Positions 39,406 through 49,824 of a DNA stretch of 64,000 bases are shown here, piece by piece. Origin of the DNA: Sphingobacteriales bacterium (lineage in GTDB: Bacteria; Bacteroidota; Bacteroidia; Chitinophagales; Chitinophagaceae); assembly GCA_016235125.1 (NCBI GenBank), contig JACRLZ010000004.1, forward strand, positions 372,001 through 436,000. Direction: 5' to 3'. Below the pieces are notes generated by a model. It saw only the letters and a program-made list of their open reading frames with translations, was not told where the DNA came from and did no database searches. How positions within the stretch are numbered: position 1 is the first letter of the stretch; every line of letters begins with the position of its first letter. The position numbers and the translations under genes were made by a program.

Positions 39406-40629
39406 TTATTTTTTTCTTTTATACTGGTGCTGACGATGAAACCTGTGAAAAGGTTTTCTGTTGTCGGCGCTTTTTTGCCGTGGCTTATATTGAGGGACCG
39501 GGCCCAATTCCTGCGGCACCAGTGCTTTTTCCACTTCCTTATCTAAGAGTTTTTCTATTAAGGCAAACTTATTTTGCTCTTTTTCTCCAATCAATGTGAA
39601 AGCTGTGCCATCAGCTTCCGCTCTGGCTGTACGACCAATGCGATGTACATAGTCTTCTCCATCACCCGGTACATCATAATTAATCACTACATCAATACTG
39701 TCAATATCGATACCCCGGCTTAAAATATCAGTAGCTATCAGCACCGGTATGCGGCCGCTTGTAAAAGCGTTTAATGCATTCTCCCGTTCTGCCTGTTGCA
39801 GGTCACTGTGAATTTCAGCAACTTTCACTTCTCCATGTTTCAATTCTCTTGTCAGTTGTTTTACCGTTTGCTTTCGGCTGCAAAACACTAATACATTTTT
39901 ATATTTCGTTTCTTTCAGTAGTTTTTTTATTAATGGTAACTTTTGTTGCTCATACACGACAAAGGCTTTTTGTACAATTTTTTCCGGCGGTTTGGATATA
40001 GCAATATTGATTTCAACAGGTTCATGTAAAATCTTTTTTGCCAATTGTCTTATTTTTTCGGGCATGGTGGCAGAGAACAATAAATTTTGCCGCTTGTGAG
40101 GAAGTGTTTTAATTATCCTGTTTATATCGTCCATGAAACCCATATCAAGCATGCGGTCTGCTTCATCCAGTATCAGAAAACGCAACCCCTTCAGGTTTAC
40201 ATAACCCATATTGAGGTGTGCGATCATCCGGCCCGGTGTGCATACAATAATATCGGCTCCCATCTGCAATGCTTTTTTTTCTGCCACAAAATTTTGTGCA
40301 TCGTTACCTCCGTAAATAGCAATCGAACTGAGATGGGTAAAATAAGAAAGACCTTCCAGGTGCTGGGAAATCTGAATCGCCAGTTCTCTTGTCGGAACAA
40401 TTATCAAGGCCCCCACCTGCCCGTCCACATGATTTTGGAGCAGTTGGTTTATTACGGGCAATAAAAAGGCTGCTGTTTTTCCCGTTCCCGTTTGTGCAGA
40501 TGCAATAATATCCCTGCCTGCCATTATCGGCGGAATAACTTGTTCCTGAACCGGGGTGGCAGTTTCATAATTAGAAGCCTCAATACCTTCTAACAGGTCG
40601 TGATGAAAATTGAATTCGGAAAAAAGCAA
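39406..40629 (-). CDS. rhlE: DEAD-box RNA helicase, RhlE-like
   Basis: 407 codons. The helicase motifs are in order: Q motif ATPVQEQVIPP, motif I AQTGTGKTAA, Ia PTRELA, II LDEADRMLDMGF, III SAT, IV/V ATDILSRGIDIDS and VI HRIGRTARA. A basic tail (RFHRQHQYKRKK) ends the protein. ATP-dependent RNA unwinding in ribosome assembly or RNA turnover is the family role. No relation to the RNA-repair island can be claimed from position alone. Confidence 0.93.
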   Translation of the reverse strand: MLFSEFNFHHDLLEGIEASNYETATPVQEQVIPPIMAGRDIIASAQTGTGKTAAFLLPVINQLLQNHVDGQVGALIIVPTRELAIQISQHLEGLSYFTHLSSIAIYGGNDAQNFVAEKKALQMGADIIVCTPGRMIAHLNMGYVNLKGLRFLILDEADRMLDMGFMDDINRIIKTLPHKRQNLLFSATMPEKIRQLAKKILHEPVEINIAISKPPEKIVQKAFVVYEQQKLPLIKKLLKETKYKNVLVFCSRKQTVKQLTRELKHGEVKVAEIHSDLQQAERENALNAFTSGRIPVLIATDILSRGIDIDSIDVVINYDVPGDGEDYVHRIGRTARAEADGTAFTLIGEKEQNKFALIEKLLDKEVEKALVPQELGPVPQYKPRQKSADNRKPFHRFHRQHQYKRKK

Positions 40630-40687
40630 ACCAGTTGTGTTTTAGAAAGTTGCGAAGGTATGAGATTTATGGGGTTGTAGTCAGCTG

Positions 40688-40718
40688 AAGAGATGCCATC
40701 GTAATGAATGCATCTCTT
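40688..40718. terminator. Hairpin AAGAGATGC/GCATCTCTT
   Basis: A perfect 9-bp stem with a 13-nt loop in the divergent region between rhlE and the WG-repeat gene, followed by TCTTGT. It may be a regulatory or relic terminator; no gene ends next to it. Confidence 0.35.
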
Positions 40719-40823
40719 TCTTGTCAAAAATCAATCTCAACCCTGTCAGAGGTCATCCCCGGAGGGCGAAGGCCGGGTTTAGCTTAGTAGTGCAAACCAA
40801 GTCATAATTTAAAAAGAAGGAAT

Positions 40824-41408
40824 ATGAAAAGATATTTTTTCTTGCTGGCTATGACAGGAGTTTTTTCTGCCAAAGGCCAGGAATGGACTAAACAATACGA
40901 TCATGTTGACCAGTGTATTTGCGGATTATCCGTGGTTGGAAAAGGCGAGAAGCATGGTTATGTTGATAAAGATGGTAATCTTGTAGTGCCCCTTATCTAT
41001 GATGAAGCAATTGCATTTTCTGAAGGACTGGCTGCCGTAAAACAGAATGGAAAATGGGGTTATCTTGACAGCACAGGAAAACTTGTTATTCCATTGCAAT
41101 TCATTGATGCCTTATCCTTTCATTCTGATATGGCTGTTGTAAGCGATGGCAATAACTATGGATTTATCGATAAGAAAGGAAAAATTGTTATCCCTTTTGT
41201 TTACGAGAATGCCCAAAGCTTTTCAGAAGAACTGGCTGCCGTAAATAAACAAGGTAAATGGGGGTATATAGACAACAAAGGAAAAGAAGTCATTGGATTC
41301 AGGTTTGGCTATGCTACAGGTTTCCAGGAGGGAAATGCAAAAGTGCTGAAAGACAGCAAATGGTTTATCATTGATAAAACAGGGAAAAAAATTGCAGACG
41401 CTGAGTAA
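40824..41408 (+). CDS. WG-repeat secreted protein
   Basis: 194 codons. After a signal peptide (FFLLAMTGVFSAKG) come five WG-type repeats, for example HGYVDKDGNLVVPLIYDEA, WGYLDSTGKLVIPLQFIDA and WGYIDNKGKEVIGF. These beta-rich repeats (KWGY..D..GK.VIP) occur in secreted Bacteroidota proteins of unknown function. A purine-rich AAAGAAGGAAT precedes the start. Confidence 0.9.
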   Translation: MKRYFFLLAMTGVFSAKGQEWTKQYDHVDQCICGLSVVGKGEKHGYVDKDGNLVVPLIYDEAIAFSEGLAAVKQNGKWGYLDSTGKLVIPLQFIDALSFHSDMAVVSDGNNYGFIDKKGKIVIPFVYENAQSFSEELAAVNKQGKWGYIDNKGKEVIGFRFGYATGFQEGNAKVLKDSKWFIIDKTGKKIADAE

Positions 41409-41415
41409 GAGAGTA

Positions 41416-41670
41416 TTAGTATTTAAAATAGATAAATAACCTGCCGAAATTCCTGCTGTCATTCTCTATCCGGTGATATTGTTTTTTAATGTGCGGTTGC
41501 TGTAAAAATCGCTCCACTTTCTTTCGAAGTTGCCCGCTGCCTTTGCCAGGGATGATCTCCACTTCTCTTATTTTCTTATCAATAGCCTCATCAAATGCCT
41601 GTTGCAATGCCTTGTCAATAGCATCGCTGTTGTTGTAGATGGGATGAAGGTCAACTTTGATACGGGCCAT
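41416..41670 (-). CDS. Smr-domain protein
   Basis: 84 codons, one domain. KVDLHPIY at the start and VEIIPGKGSGQLRKKVERFL are the DLH and GxGxG motifs of the Smr (small MutS-related) domain, which in stand-alone form is predicted to have endonuclease or RNA-binding activity. The final NFGRLFIYFK strand is typical. Six bp downstream of the icmF stop, so probably cotranscribed. Confidence 0.88.
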   Translation of the reverse strand: MARIKVDLHPIYNNSDAIDKALQQAFDEAIDKKIREVEIIPGKGSGQLRKKVERFLQQPHIKKQYHRIENDSRNFGRLFIYFKY

Positions 41671-41676
41671 AGAATT

Positions 41677-44600
41677 TTACATGTTTCTGCGGTACTGTCC
41701 GCCCACTTCATACAGTGCATGAGTGATTTGTCCAAGTGAACAATATTTTACTGTCTCCATCAGTTGTGCAAAAAGATTACCATTATTAATTGCCACCCTC
41801 TTTAACTCCTTCAACTGCTTTTCACTCTTAGCTTCATTACGTTTCCAAAAAGCCTGCAGGTTTTTTATCTGCTGCTCTTTCTCATCTACCGTACTCCTGA
41901 TAACTTCGGAAGGGATGACCGTGGGTGAACCCTGTTTATTCAGGAAAGTGTTTACACCCACAATGGGATATTCGCCGGTATGCTTCAGGTGTTCATAATG
42001 CAAACTTTCTTCCTGTATCTTATTCCGCTGATACATTCTTTCCATAGCGCCAAGCACTCCGCCTCTTTCAGTAATGCGATCAAATTCAGCTAACACTGCT
42101 TCTTCCACCAGATCTGTTAATTCTTCAACAGCAAAAGAACCCTGGATAAAGTTTTCTGTTTTTGCAGTACCAAGTTCCCGGTTTATTATTAATTGTATTG
42201 CCATAGCCCTTCTCACACTTTCTTCAGTTGGAGTTGTTATTGCTTCATCATAAGCATTGGTGTGAAGTGAGTTGCAATTGTCATAAATGGCATATAATGC
42301 CTGAAGCGTTGTTCGTATATCATTAAAATCTATTTCCTGTGCATGCAAGCTTCTGCCGGATGTCTGTATATGATACTTCAGCATCTGGCTTCGTTTGTTG
42401 GCTTTGTATTTATACTTCATCGCCTTGGCCCAGATTCGCCTTGCCACCCTGCCTATTACGCTGTATTCGGGATCCATACCATTACTGAAAAAGAAAGAAA
42501 GATTGGGCGCAAAATCATCAATGTTCATTCCACGGCTAAGGTAATACTCCACATAGGTAAAACCATTGGCCAACGTAAATGCCAACTGAGATATGGGGTT
42601 GGCTCCTGCCTCTGCAATATGATAGCCACTGATGGAAACTGAATAAAAATTCCTGACCTTGTTCTGAATAAAATATTCCTGTACATCCCCCATCAGCTTT
42701 AATGCAAACTCTGTTGAGAAGATACAGGTGTTTTGTGCCTGGTCTTCTTTTAAAATATCTGCCTGCACTGTTCCCCTTACCTGCTGCAAAGCATCTTGCT
42801 TACATTGCTCATATACATCAGCCGGCAGCACTTCATCACCGCTTAATCCGAGAAGTGACAGCCCAAGACCACTATTGCCTTCCGGTAAACCGCCCGGGAA
42901 TGAAGGATTGTTGTAAGCAGGTTGGGAGCCTGATTTATATTTTTCCGCAATTATCTTTTTTAACTCCTTTTCCAAGCCCAGTTCTTTTATCTTTTTCTCA
43001 CATTGCTGATCAATGGCGGCATTCATAAAAAATGCAAGAATAAGGGGAGCAGGACCATTAATGGTCATGGAAACCGAAGTCTTTGGATTGCAGAGGTCAA
43101 ATCCGCTGTAAAGTTTCTTTGCATCATCCACAGTGGCAATACTTACCCCGCTGTTGCCAACTTTACCATAAATATCCGGTCGATGGTCAGGGTCTTCTCC
43201 GTAAAGTGTTACACTGTCGAATGCGGTAGACAATCTTATTGCCGGTTGGTCAAGACTTACATAGTGAAATCTTTTATTCGTTCTTTCAGGTCCGCCTTCT
43301 CCGGCAAACATCCTTGTTGGATCTTCTCCTTCTCTTTTTAATGGAAACACCCCGGCAGTAAATGGAAAATGACCGGGCACATTTTCCTGCGCCTGCCATT
43401 TCAGTATATCGCCCCAGTCTTTGTATTTAGGTAATACAACTTTAGGGATTCTTGTTCCGGACAGGCTTTTTGTTGTCATGGGTTGCTTGATTTTTTTATC
43501 CCTGACAACATACTCGTAAAAATCTTTCTGATACTCAGCCACTTTATTTGGCCAATTGGTAATGAGTTTACGGGCAACGGGTGTTAATTGTTCAGTGTAG
43601 AAATTAATTTGTTGTTGTAAGACCTCACCCCAACCCTCTCCGGAGTAGAGGGCTTTAGAACCCGATTGTTTGAGAGTTTCCAAAGTCCCATGCAGTTGAT
43701 ATAATTTACTTGCAATAGCCGCCTGCTCTTCAACCAGTTTATCATAGCTGCGGTTACTTTCTGCTATTTCACTTAAGTATCTGACACGGTTGGAAGGAAT
43801 GACGGCTTGTGAAACTTTCGCCGTTTCAGCAAAATGAAATTTCCCAAATTCTATATTTGTTTTGGTTTTGATTTTCTTAAGCAATAATTCAAATAAATGA
43901 TTCACTCCATCATCATTGAATTTGCTCGCCATGGTGCCGATTATGGGAAGTTCTTCATCTTTGGCGGTAAACAATTGGTGATTGCGTTTAAATTGTTTTC
44001 TCACATCCGCCAAAGCATCCAGTGCGCCTGCTTTGTCAAATTTGTTGATACAGACCAGGTCTGCATAATCAAGCATGTTGATTTTTTCCAGTTGTGATGC
44101 AGCGCCGTATTCCGGCGTCATTACATACATGCTCACATCGCAATAATCAAGGATGGATGCATCGCTTTGCCCTACACCCGCAGATTCAAGAATAATAAAA
44201 TCAAAACCCGCTGCTTTGCAGATATCGATTGCATCCTGTACTGCGCTGCTCAATGCCGTGTTATCATCCCTTGTTGCCAGGCTCCTCATATATGCACGGG
44301 GATGATTGATGGAGTTCATCCGTATCCTGTCGCCCAGTAAAGCCCCGCCTGTTTTTTTCTTGGAGGGGTCAACAGAAATTACTGCAATGGTTTTGTCAGC
44401 AAAGTTGTTGAGGAAGCGGCGGACGATCTCATCGGTCACAGAAGATTTACCTGCACCACCGGTACCGGTGATGCCAAGTACGGCCCCCCTGCCTCCGCCG
44501 GCTGGCGGAGGGTTCCCGGTTTCCGAAAGTTTAATTATTTCTTCCTTCAATGAAGAATAATCACTTCCATTTTCACAAAGAGAAATTGCCCTTGCAATTC

Positions 44601-45087
44601 TTCGCACATCTTTCACTTCATCTAATGGAAGTTTCCCATTCCAGGTTTCTGACTTCCGGCTTCCGGCTTCGGATCTCTTTATCACATCTTCTATCATCCC
44701 CTCCAGTCCCATTTTTCTGCCGTCATCAGGAGAGTAAATTCTTGCTATGCCATATTTATGCAGCTCTTCTATTTCAGAAGGCAAAATGGTGCCGCCACCG
44801 CCGCCGAAGATTTTAATATGGCCGCAACTGTTTTCATCCAATAAGTCCTTCATGTATTTAAAAAACTCCACATGCCCCCCCTGGTAACTGGTGATGGCAA
44901 TTCCCTGTACATCTTCTTCAATCGCCGTTTCCACAATTTCTTTTACCGAACGGTTGTGCCCAAGATGAATGATCTCAGCGCCTTTGCTCTGCATAATGCG
45001 GCGCATAATATTAATAGCAGCATCATGCCCGTCGAAAAGGCTGGCTGCAGTAACGATGCGAATCTTAGCAGAGGAAGTATTAGTCAT
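41677..45087 (-). CDS. icmF: Fused isobutyryl-CoA mutase (IcmF)
   Basis: 1136 codons. Order: a B12-binding domain with [10 protein letters not shown] (lower-ligand His) and a GGGGG loop, a MeaB-like GTPase domain with Walker [10 protein letters not shown] near residue 210 and [19 protein letters not shown], then the acyl-CoA mutase barrel and substrate domain ([17 protein letters not shown]). IcmF interconverts isobutyryl- and n-butyryl-CoA and carries its own G-protein chaperone. Between the B12 and G domains an in-frame palindromic insertion encodes a PPPAGGGR stretch (44492-44511), and another hairpin codes for part of [11 protein letters not shown] near 43640. Confidence 0.95.
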   Translation of the reverse strand: MTNTSSAKIRIVTAASLFDGHDAAINIMRRIMQSKGAEIIHLGHNRSVKEIVETAIEEDVQGIAITSYQGGHVEFFKYMKDLLDENSCGHIKIFGGGGGTILPSEIEELHKYGIARIYSPDDGRKMGLEGMIEDVIKRSEAGSRKSETWNGKLPLDEVKDVRRIARAISLCENGSDYSSLKEEIIKLSETGNPPPAGGGRGAVLGITGTGGAGKSSVTDEIVRRFLNNFADKTIAVISVDPSKKKTGGALLGDRIRMNSINHPRAYMRSLATRDDNTALSSAVQDAIDICKAAGFDFIILESAGVGQSDASILDYCDVSMYVMTPEYGAASQLEKINMLDYADLVCINKFDKAGALDALADVRKQFKRNHQLFTAKDEELPIIGTMASKFNDDGVNHLFELLLKKIKTKTNIEFGKFHFAETAKVSQAVIPSNRVRYLSEIAESNRSYDKLVEEQAAIASKLYQLHGTLETLKQSGSKALYSGEGWGEVLQQQINFYTEQLTPVARKLITNWPNKVAEYQKDFYEYVVRDKKIKQPMTTKSLSGTRIPKVVLPKYKDWGDILKWQAQENVPGHFPFTAGVFPLKREGEDPTRMFAGEGGPERTNKRFHYVSLDQPAIRLSTAFDSVTLYGEDPDHRPDIYGKVGNSGVSIATVDDAKKLYSGFDLCNPKTSVSMTINGPAPLILAFFMNAAIDQQCEKKIKELGLEKELKKIIAEKYKSGSQPAYNNPSFPGGLPEGNSGLGLSLLGLSGDEVLPADVYEQCKQDALQQVRGTVQADILKEDQAQNTCIFSTEFALKLMGDVQEYFIQNKVRNFYSVSISGYHIAEAGANPISQLAFTLANGFTYVEYYLSRGMNIDDFAPNLSFFFSNGMDPEYSVIGRVARRIWAKAMKYKYKANKRSQMLKYHIQTSGRSLHAQEIDFNDIRTTLQALYAIYDNCNSLHTNAYDEAITTPTEESVRRAMAIQLIINRELGTAKTENFIQGSFAVEELTDLVEEAVLAEFDRITERGGVLGAMERMYQRNKIQEESLHYEHLKHTGEYPIVGVNTFLNKQGSPTVIPSEVIRSTVDEKEQQIKNLQAFWKRNEAKSEKQLKELKRVAINNGNLFAQLMETVKYCSLGQITHALYEVGGQYRRNM
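44492..44511. repeat. In-frame palindromic element inside icmF
   Basis: CCTCCGCC (44492-44499) and GGCGGAGG (44504-44511) pair around GGCT. It adds a Pro/Gly/Arg segment just before the GTPase domain where relatives have a short linker. The frame is kept. Confidence 0.65.
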
Positions 45088-45179
45088 GGCAAGTAAGAAT
45101 CCGCAAATTTAACCAAAAAACTACTGCCTGTTGGTGTTTCTAAAGTGCGGGATTGCAATTGGTTGAGTACATTTGTCCA

Positions 45180-46643
45180 ATGCAGCATCTCATTGAATCC
45201 ATTTCTTTATTGTATAAACAATGGAAAGGTCATGCTCCGCTTTCTGTTGATGTACTTCCCCAAAGCGGCAGCGAACGCCGTTATTTCAGACTGCATGAGA
45301 AGGCAGGTTCAGTAATTGGCACCTATGGCGCCAATATAAAGGAAAATGAAACTTTTATTTATTTCTCAGGTCATTTTAAGAACAAACAACTCGCAGTTCC
45401 TGAAGTATACAAGGTGAGTAACGATGGCTTATTTTACCTGCAGGAAGATTTTGGCGACATTTCATTAATCAACCGGCTTGAGTCGGAAGGTTTCAGTAAT
45501 GAAGTGTATGGTTTGTTTGGAAAAAGTCTTGAAGCATTAGCAAAGCTTCATATAAAAGGTGATGAAAAATTAAACTACGACTATTGCCTCACTAACAAAG
45601 AATTTGGCAAACAGGCCATCATGGCCGATCTGCTTTATTTCAAATACTATTTTTTAGATGCGCTTCGCAAACCTTACGACAAACAAAAACTGATTGATGA
45701 TTTTGAAGCACTGAGTAATTATCTCACCCATACCGAATATAAATATTTTATGTTCCGTGATTTTCAAAGCCGGAATATTATGATACGAAATAATGAGCCA
45801 AATTTTATCGATTACCAGGGAGGTATGAAGGGCGCCCCCCAATATGATGTGGCCTCCATGCTTTGGCAGGCGAGGGCAAATCTTCCGGACGAATGGAAAA
45901 ACAGTTTGTTGGAAGATTATATGAATGCTTTTGAAAACATCATTGAGCAAAATATTGACCGTAATATTTTCCGCAGCCAGTATAATGGATATGTGCTGAT
46001 AAGATTATTACAGGTTTTGGGAGCTTACGGATTTCGTGGATTGTTCGAAAGAAAAGCACAATTCCTCACCAGCATACCGCTTGCATTAAGAAACCTGAGA
46101 GAATTTTTCAATAATCAAAGTGTCGGAATTGCTGTTCCTGAATTCAGAAAAGTGCTTGATATATGTGTGGCAGACGAAATCATTCAGCAGTTCACCCCTA
46201 CCCAGGCTACTGCCGAAACTCCTTTGATCGTAAAGATCAATAGTTTTTCTTACCGCCATGAGATGCCTGCTGATGACAGCGGTAATGGCGGCGGTTTCGT
46301 ATTCGATTGCCGGGGCATCTTAAACCCGGGCCGTATTGACAGCATGAAAACAAAAACCGGGCGGGATAAAGAGGTAAAAGACTTTTTGGAACAACAAACT
46401 AAAATGCCCGAATGGCTGAACAGCGTTTTCGATATAGTTGATATAACCGTCGAAGAATATATCAAGCGGGGGTTTGAAAGTTTAGTGATAAGCTTTGGAT
46501 GTACCGGAGGCCAGCATCGCAGTGTGTATGCTGCTGATGAAATGGCAAGGCATTTAAGAAATAAGTTTAAAGTGAAGATTGAATTACAGCATTTGGTACA
46601 GGATGAAAGAAATTGGATTAACCCATTACCTGATAAAAAATGA
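45180..46643 (+). CDS. AmgK-like sugar kinase fused to a RapZ C-terminal domain
   Basis: About 487 codons from the ATG at 45180; an in-frame ATG at 45153 is also possible. Residues 1-330 are an aminoglycoside phosphotransferase-like kinase: RYFRLHE, FRDFQSRNIMI (catalytic loop) and NFIDYQGGMKGAPQYDVASML (DxG-like metal site) match AmgK, the N-acetylmuramate/GlcNAc 1-kinase. The C-terminal ~140 residues end with SFGCTGGQHRSVYAADEMARHL, a RapZ C-terminal domain, which in E. coli senses GlcN6P. A MurU-like nucleotidyltransferase follows, so the pair probably runs the AmgK-MurU peptidoglycan recycling route. Confidence 0.85.
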   Translation: MQHLIESISLLYKQWKGHAPLSVDVLPQSGSERRYFRLHEKAGSVIGTYGANIKENETFIYFSGHFKNKQLAVPEVYKVSNDGLFYLQEDFGDISLINRLESEGFSNEVYGLFGKSLEALAKLHIKGDEKLNYDYCLTNKEFGKQAIMADLLYFKYYFLDALRKPYDKQKLIDDFEALSNYLTHTEYKYFMFRDFQSRNIMIRNNEPNFIDYQGGMKGAPQYDVASMLWQARANLPDEWKNSLLEDYMNAFENIIEQNIDRNIFRSQYNGYVLIRLLQVLGAYGFRGLFERKAQFLTSIPLALRNLREFFNNQSVGIAVPEFRKVLDICVADEIIQQFTPTQATAETPLIVKINSFSYRHEMPADDSGNGGGFVFDCRGILNPGRIDSMKTKTGRDKEVKDFLEQQTKMPEWLNSVFDIVDITVEEYIKRGFESLVISFGCTGGQHRSVYAADEMARHLRNKFKVKIELQHLVQDERNWINPLPDKK

Positions 46644-46644
46644 T

Positions 46645-46728
46645 TTTATCACCGCACAGAACATGAGGCCGCTGAGTTTGCACAGAGTACTCAGCGAAGC
46701 CTCCTTTTCACATGTTCTCTGCGGTAAA
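46645..46728. repeat. Imperfect inverted repeat between kinase and MurU-like genes
   Basis: ACCGCACAGAACATG (about 46651-46665) has an inverted match, CATGTTCTCTGCGGT (about 46713-46727), with one mismatch. The loop region reads like the cacagag-type repeats common in Bacteroidota. No gene is seen. Confidence 0.6.
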
Positions 46729-46740
46729 TAAACTCCGGAT

Positions 46741-47502
46741 ATGCAAGCAATGATCTTTTCCGCAGGACTCGGTACACGGTTTAAACCATGGACCGGCAAA
46801 CATCCAAAAGCTCTTGCTTTGGTGAACGGCAAGTCCCTGCTGCAAAGAAATATTGAATACCTGCAATCATTCGGCATCAATGACATCATCGTGAATGTTC
46901 ATCACTTCGCCGATCAGATTGAAACCGCTGTAAAAAATAATAATGGTTGGAGAAGTAACATCATCATCAGCGATGAAAGAGATGAAGTACTTGAAACAGG
47001 CGGAGGTTTATTGAAAGCAAAAAAATTTTTTACTCCCGGCGAAAGATTTATCAGTTGCAATGTAGATATACTTACTGATCTTGATATCAATAAACTAATT
47101 GCTTTTCATGAAAAACACAAGGCTTTAATAAGCTTTGGAGTGATGAATCGACAAACATCCCGATATCTGTTGTTTAATGAAAATATGAGGCTTTGTGGAT
47201 GGGAAAACAAAAAGACAAATAAACAACGCATCGTAGCCCTCCCTCCTTTGGAGGTTCCCGAAGGGAAGGAGTGGAACTCGGGAGGGAGGTCTCCTATGGC
47301 CTACAGTTGCGTAGTAGTTTTTGAATACGATATTTTCCGGCTGATGGAAGAAAATCATTTCTCCGGTAAATTCTCGCTGATTGATGTTTATTTAAAACTG
47401 GCAGCCGACCATCTCATCATGGGTTATGACCACAGTGGTGATAAACTGGTGGATGTGGGCAGACCGGAATCGGTAGCGGTGGCCGAACTGCAATTTCCTT
47501 AG
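46741..47502 (+). CDS. MurU-like nucleotidyltransferase
   Basis: 253 codons. MIFSAGLGTRFKPWTGKHPKALALV is the nucleotide-binding start of NTP transferases; FISCNVDILTDLDINK holds the metal-binding Asp, and VDVGRPESV ends the domain. With the AmgK-like kinase upstream it should make UDP-MurNAc from MurNAc 1-phosphate and UTP, as MurU does in Pseudomonas. Residues about 167-185 (ALPPLEVPEGKEWNSGGRS) are an insertion encoded by a palindromic DNA element at 47238-47289, absent from the usual family pattern. Confidence 0.82.
   Translation: MQAMIFSAGLGTRFKPWTGKHPKALALVNGKSLLQRNIEYLQSFGINDIIVNVHHFADQIETAVKNNNGWRSNIIISDERDEVLETGGGLLKAKKFFTPGERFISCNVDILTDLDINKLIAFHEKHKALISFGVMNRQTSRYLLFNENMRLCGWENKKTNKQRIVALPPLEVPEGKEWNSGGRSPMAYSCVVVFEYDIFRLMEENHFSGKFSLIDVYLKLAADHLIMGYDHSGDKLVDVGRPESVAVAELQFP
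47238..47289. repeat. In-frame palindromic element inside the MurU-like gene
   Basis: CCTCCCTCC (47238-47246) matches the inverted GGAGGGAGG (47281-47289). CCTCC-TTT-GGAGG and TTCCC-GAA-GGGAA hairpins lie within. The segment is translated in frame as a Pro/Glu/Gly-rich insertion. Confidence 0.65.
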
Positions 47503-47615
47503 TGAATAGTCAATAGTGAATAGTGAATTAAAATCTCATGAATTGGAGTTTTCCCTTTCTTATAAAACATTTTACAACTTGAAATATTGACTATTGCCCA
47601 TTCACTATTCACCCT
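47503..47615. repeat. Imperfect hairpin with GTGAATAGT repeats
   Basis: GTGAATAGTCAATAGTGAAT near 47504 is mirrored by ATTGACTATTGCCCATTCAC and ACTATTCAC near 47590-47613. It follows the MurU-like stop. No gene is seen in the 220-bp gap to the M1 peptidase apart from a smaller CCTCTCCGAAGAGG hairpin. Confidence 0.6.
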
Positions 47616-47724
47616 TTTTCCATAAAGTATTGTAAATACCGTTTCAGCGGTTAATACCGTTGAAGGGTTTTGCACTATCTTTCGGCCTCTCCGAAGAGGT
47701 CCTTCGGAAAACACACATACTTTT

Positions 47725-49698
47725 ATGAAGAAATCAGTTCTAAGCGTTCTCGGCCTGTTCATGTTCATGGGCCTGTTTGCACAATCTGTATATGATCATA
47801 AAGAGGCTTTCAATCCGCAGTTTTATCCCTATCCCGGCAATGATGTTCGCAGTGCAAGCGGCGAACCCGGACCCAAATACTGGCAAAACAGAGCCGATTA
47901 TAAGATCAACTGCACACTCGATACTGCCAGGCACGGGGTAAGCGGTGAAGCTGAGATCAATTACACCAACAACAGTCCCGACAATCTGAAATTTCTCTGG
48001 CTTCAACTGGATCAGAACATTTACAAGAAAGATTCCCGTGCCACTGCCACCACTACCGAAGCCGGTGGCCGGTGGGCTAACCCAAGCTTTACAGACGGTG
48101 ATGTTATTAAATCCATTTCGGCAGAAGTAAATGGAAAAACATTTATTCCAAAATACATCATAAGTGATACCCGCATGCAGGTTTGGTTACAAGATGCATT
48201 GAAAGCCGCAGGTGGAAAAGTGAAAGTGAATATTAAATTTGAATTTACCATTCCTGAAAGAGGTACCGACCGCATGGGAAGACTGAGTACAAAAAACGGG
48301 TGGATATACCAGGTGGCACAGTGGTTTCCCCGTATGTGTGTGTATGATGACATTCAGGGATGGAATACTCTTCCTTATCTTGGTGCAGGAGAGTTTTATC
48401 TTGAATACGGAGATATAGAATACAATATCACTGCCCCGGCCAATTTAATTGTTGCAGGCTCGGGTGAATTGACAAATCCACAGGAATGCTTAACAGCTGA
48501 ACAGGTAAAAAGATGGGAAACTGCGAAGAACAGCGATAAAACGGTAATGATCCGCTCTGAAAAAGAAGTGAACGATCCTAACTCCAGACCCAAACAGGCA
48601 GCCTGCACATGGAAATTTAAAATACAAAACACAAGAGATGTGGCATGGTCCGCATCAAAAGCATTTATCTATGATGCAGCAAGGATCAAACTTCCCAGCG
48701 GAAAAAAATGTATGGCTGCCAGTGTGTACCCTGTTGAAAGTATGATGAGTGAAGGTAAGCCTGTCAAAAACGGATGGCAGCGCAGCACGGATATGGTGAA
48801 AGGCTCTATTGAGCATTATTCAAAAAAATGGTTTGAGTATCCTTACCCCGTTGCCACCAATGTGGCCGGGGCAGTTGCCGGTATGGAATACCCCGGTATT
48901 GTTTTCTGCGCTTATGGTGATTCGGGCGCAAGCCTGTGGGGAGTAACCGATCATGAATTTGGCCATACATGGTTCCCTATGATCGTTGGCAGCAATGAAA
49001 GAAAATATGCCTGGATGGATGAGGGTTTCAATACTTTCATCAATGGCCTTTCCACTGAAGATTTTAATAAGGGCGAATTTAATGAAGGTGGTTTTTTTGG
49101 CGATCCTAATTCATCTTTTATGGTGAAATATACTTTCAATGACAAGATGGACGGATTGTATACTGTTCCTGAAGTGATACAACAGGATAATCTCGGTGTA
49201 TCTGCTTATCTAAAACCGTCCATGATGCTGAATGCATTGCGGGATGTAGTGCTGGGCAAAGATCGTTTTGATGCAGCTTTCAGAGAATACATTAGCCGTT
49301 GGGCTTTCAAACATCCTACACCATGGGATTTCTTTCACAGCATGGAAAATGTGGCGGGTGAAGACCTGAGCTGGTTCTGGCGGGCATGGGTGCTCAACAC
49401 ATGGAAATTTGATCAGAAAGTAAAAGATGTAAAATACATTGATGACAAACCCGAAAAAGGGGCTGACATTACCATTGAGAATTTAGAAAAAATGGTGATG
49501 CCTGCTACGGTGCTGGTAAAAGAAACCAATGGTAAAGAGCATAAAATAAACCTGCCTGTTGAAATATGGCAGCGTGGAGGAGTATGGACATTTACGGTGA
49601 AAACCAGCAGCGAAATAAAAGAAGTGATACTGGACCCCGATAAAAAACTACCTGAATGGAACCGGGATAATAATACCTGGAAGAAGAAAGCATTTTAA
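47725..49698 (+). CDS. M1-family zinc metallopeptidase, secreted
   Basis: 657 codons. A signal peptide ([17 protein letters not shown]) precedes an M1-type N-terminal beta domain ([24 protein letters not shown]). The zinc site [10 protein letters not shown] (HExxH) is near residue 410 and the third ligand is the Glu of WMDEGFNTF 18 residues later. GAMEN appears as AGMEY. Probably a periplasmic or surface aminopeptidase that frees N-terminal residues from peptides. Confidence 0.92.
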   Translation: MKKSVLSVLGLFMFMGLFAQSVYDHKEAFNPQFYPYPGNDVRSASGEPGPKYWQNRADYKINCTLDTARHGVSGEAEINYTNNSPDNLKFLWLQLDQNIYKKDSRATATTTEAGGRWANPSFTDGDVIKSISAEVNGKTFIPKYIISDTRMQVWLQDALKAAGGKVKVNIKFEFTIPERGTDRMGRLSTKNGWIYQVAQWFPRMCVYDDIQGWNTLPYLGAGEFYLEYGDIEYNITAPANLIVAGSGELTNPQECLTAEQVKRWETAKNSDKTVMIRSEKEVNDPNSRPKQAACTWKFKIQNTRDVAWSASKAFIYDAARIKLPSGKKCMAASVYPVESMMSEGKPVKNGWQRSTDMVKGSIEHYSKKWFEYPYPVATNVAGAVAGMEYPGIVFCAYGDSGASLWGVTDHEFGHTWFPMIVGSNERKYAWMDEGFNTFINGLSTEDFNKGEFNEGGFFGDPNSSFMVKYTFNDKMDGLYTVPEVIQQDNLGVSAYLKPSMMLNALRDVVLGKDRFDAAFREYISRWAFKHPTPWDFFHSMENVAGEDLSWFWRAWVLNTWKFDQKVKDVKYIDDKPEKGADITIENLEKMVMPATVLVKETNGKEHKINLPVEIWQRGGVWTFTVKTSSEIKEVILDPDKKLPEWNRDNNTWKKKAF

Positions 49699-49824
49699 AA
49701 AAATACTGCCTACCCCTGTAATCTCAGTTCGCCCTAGATTTTATAAGCTGGTATAATTTTCTGTTGATTGTCAATAGAAACCTATACCAGCTATTTTGTA
49801 TATTACAGAGTTGTACGAAATATT

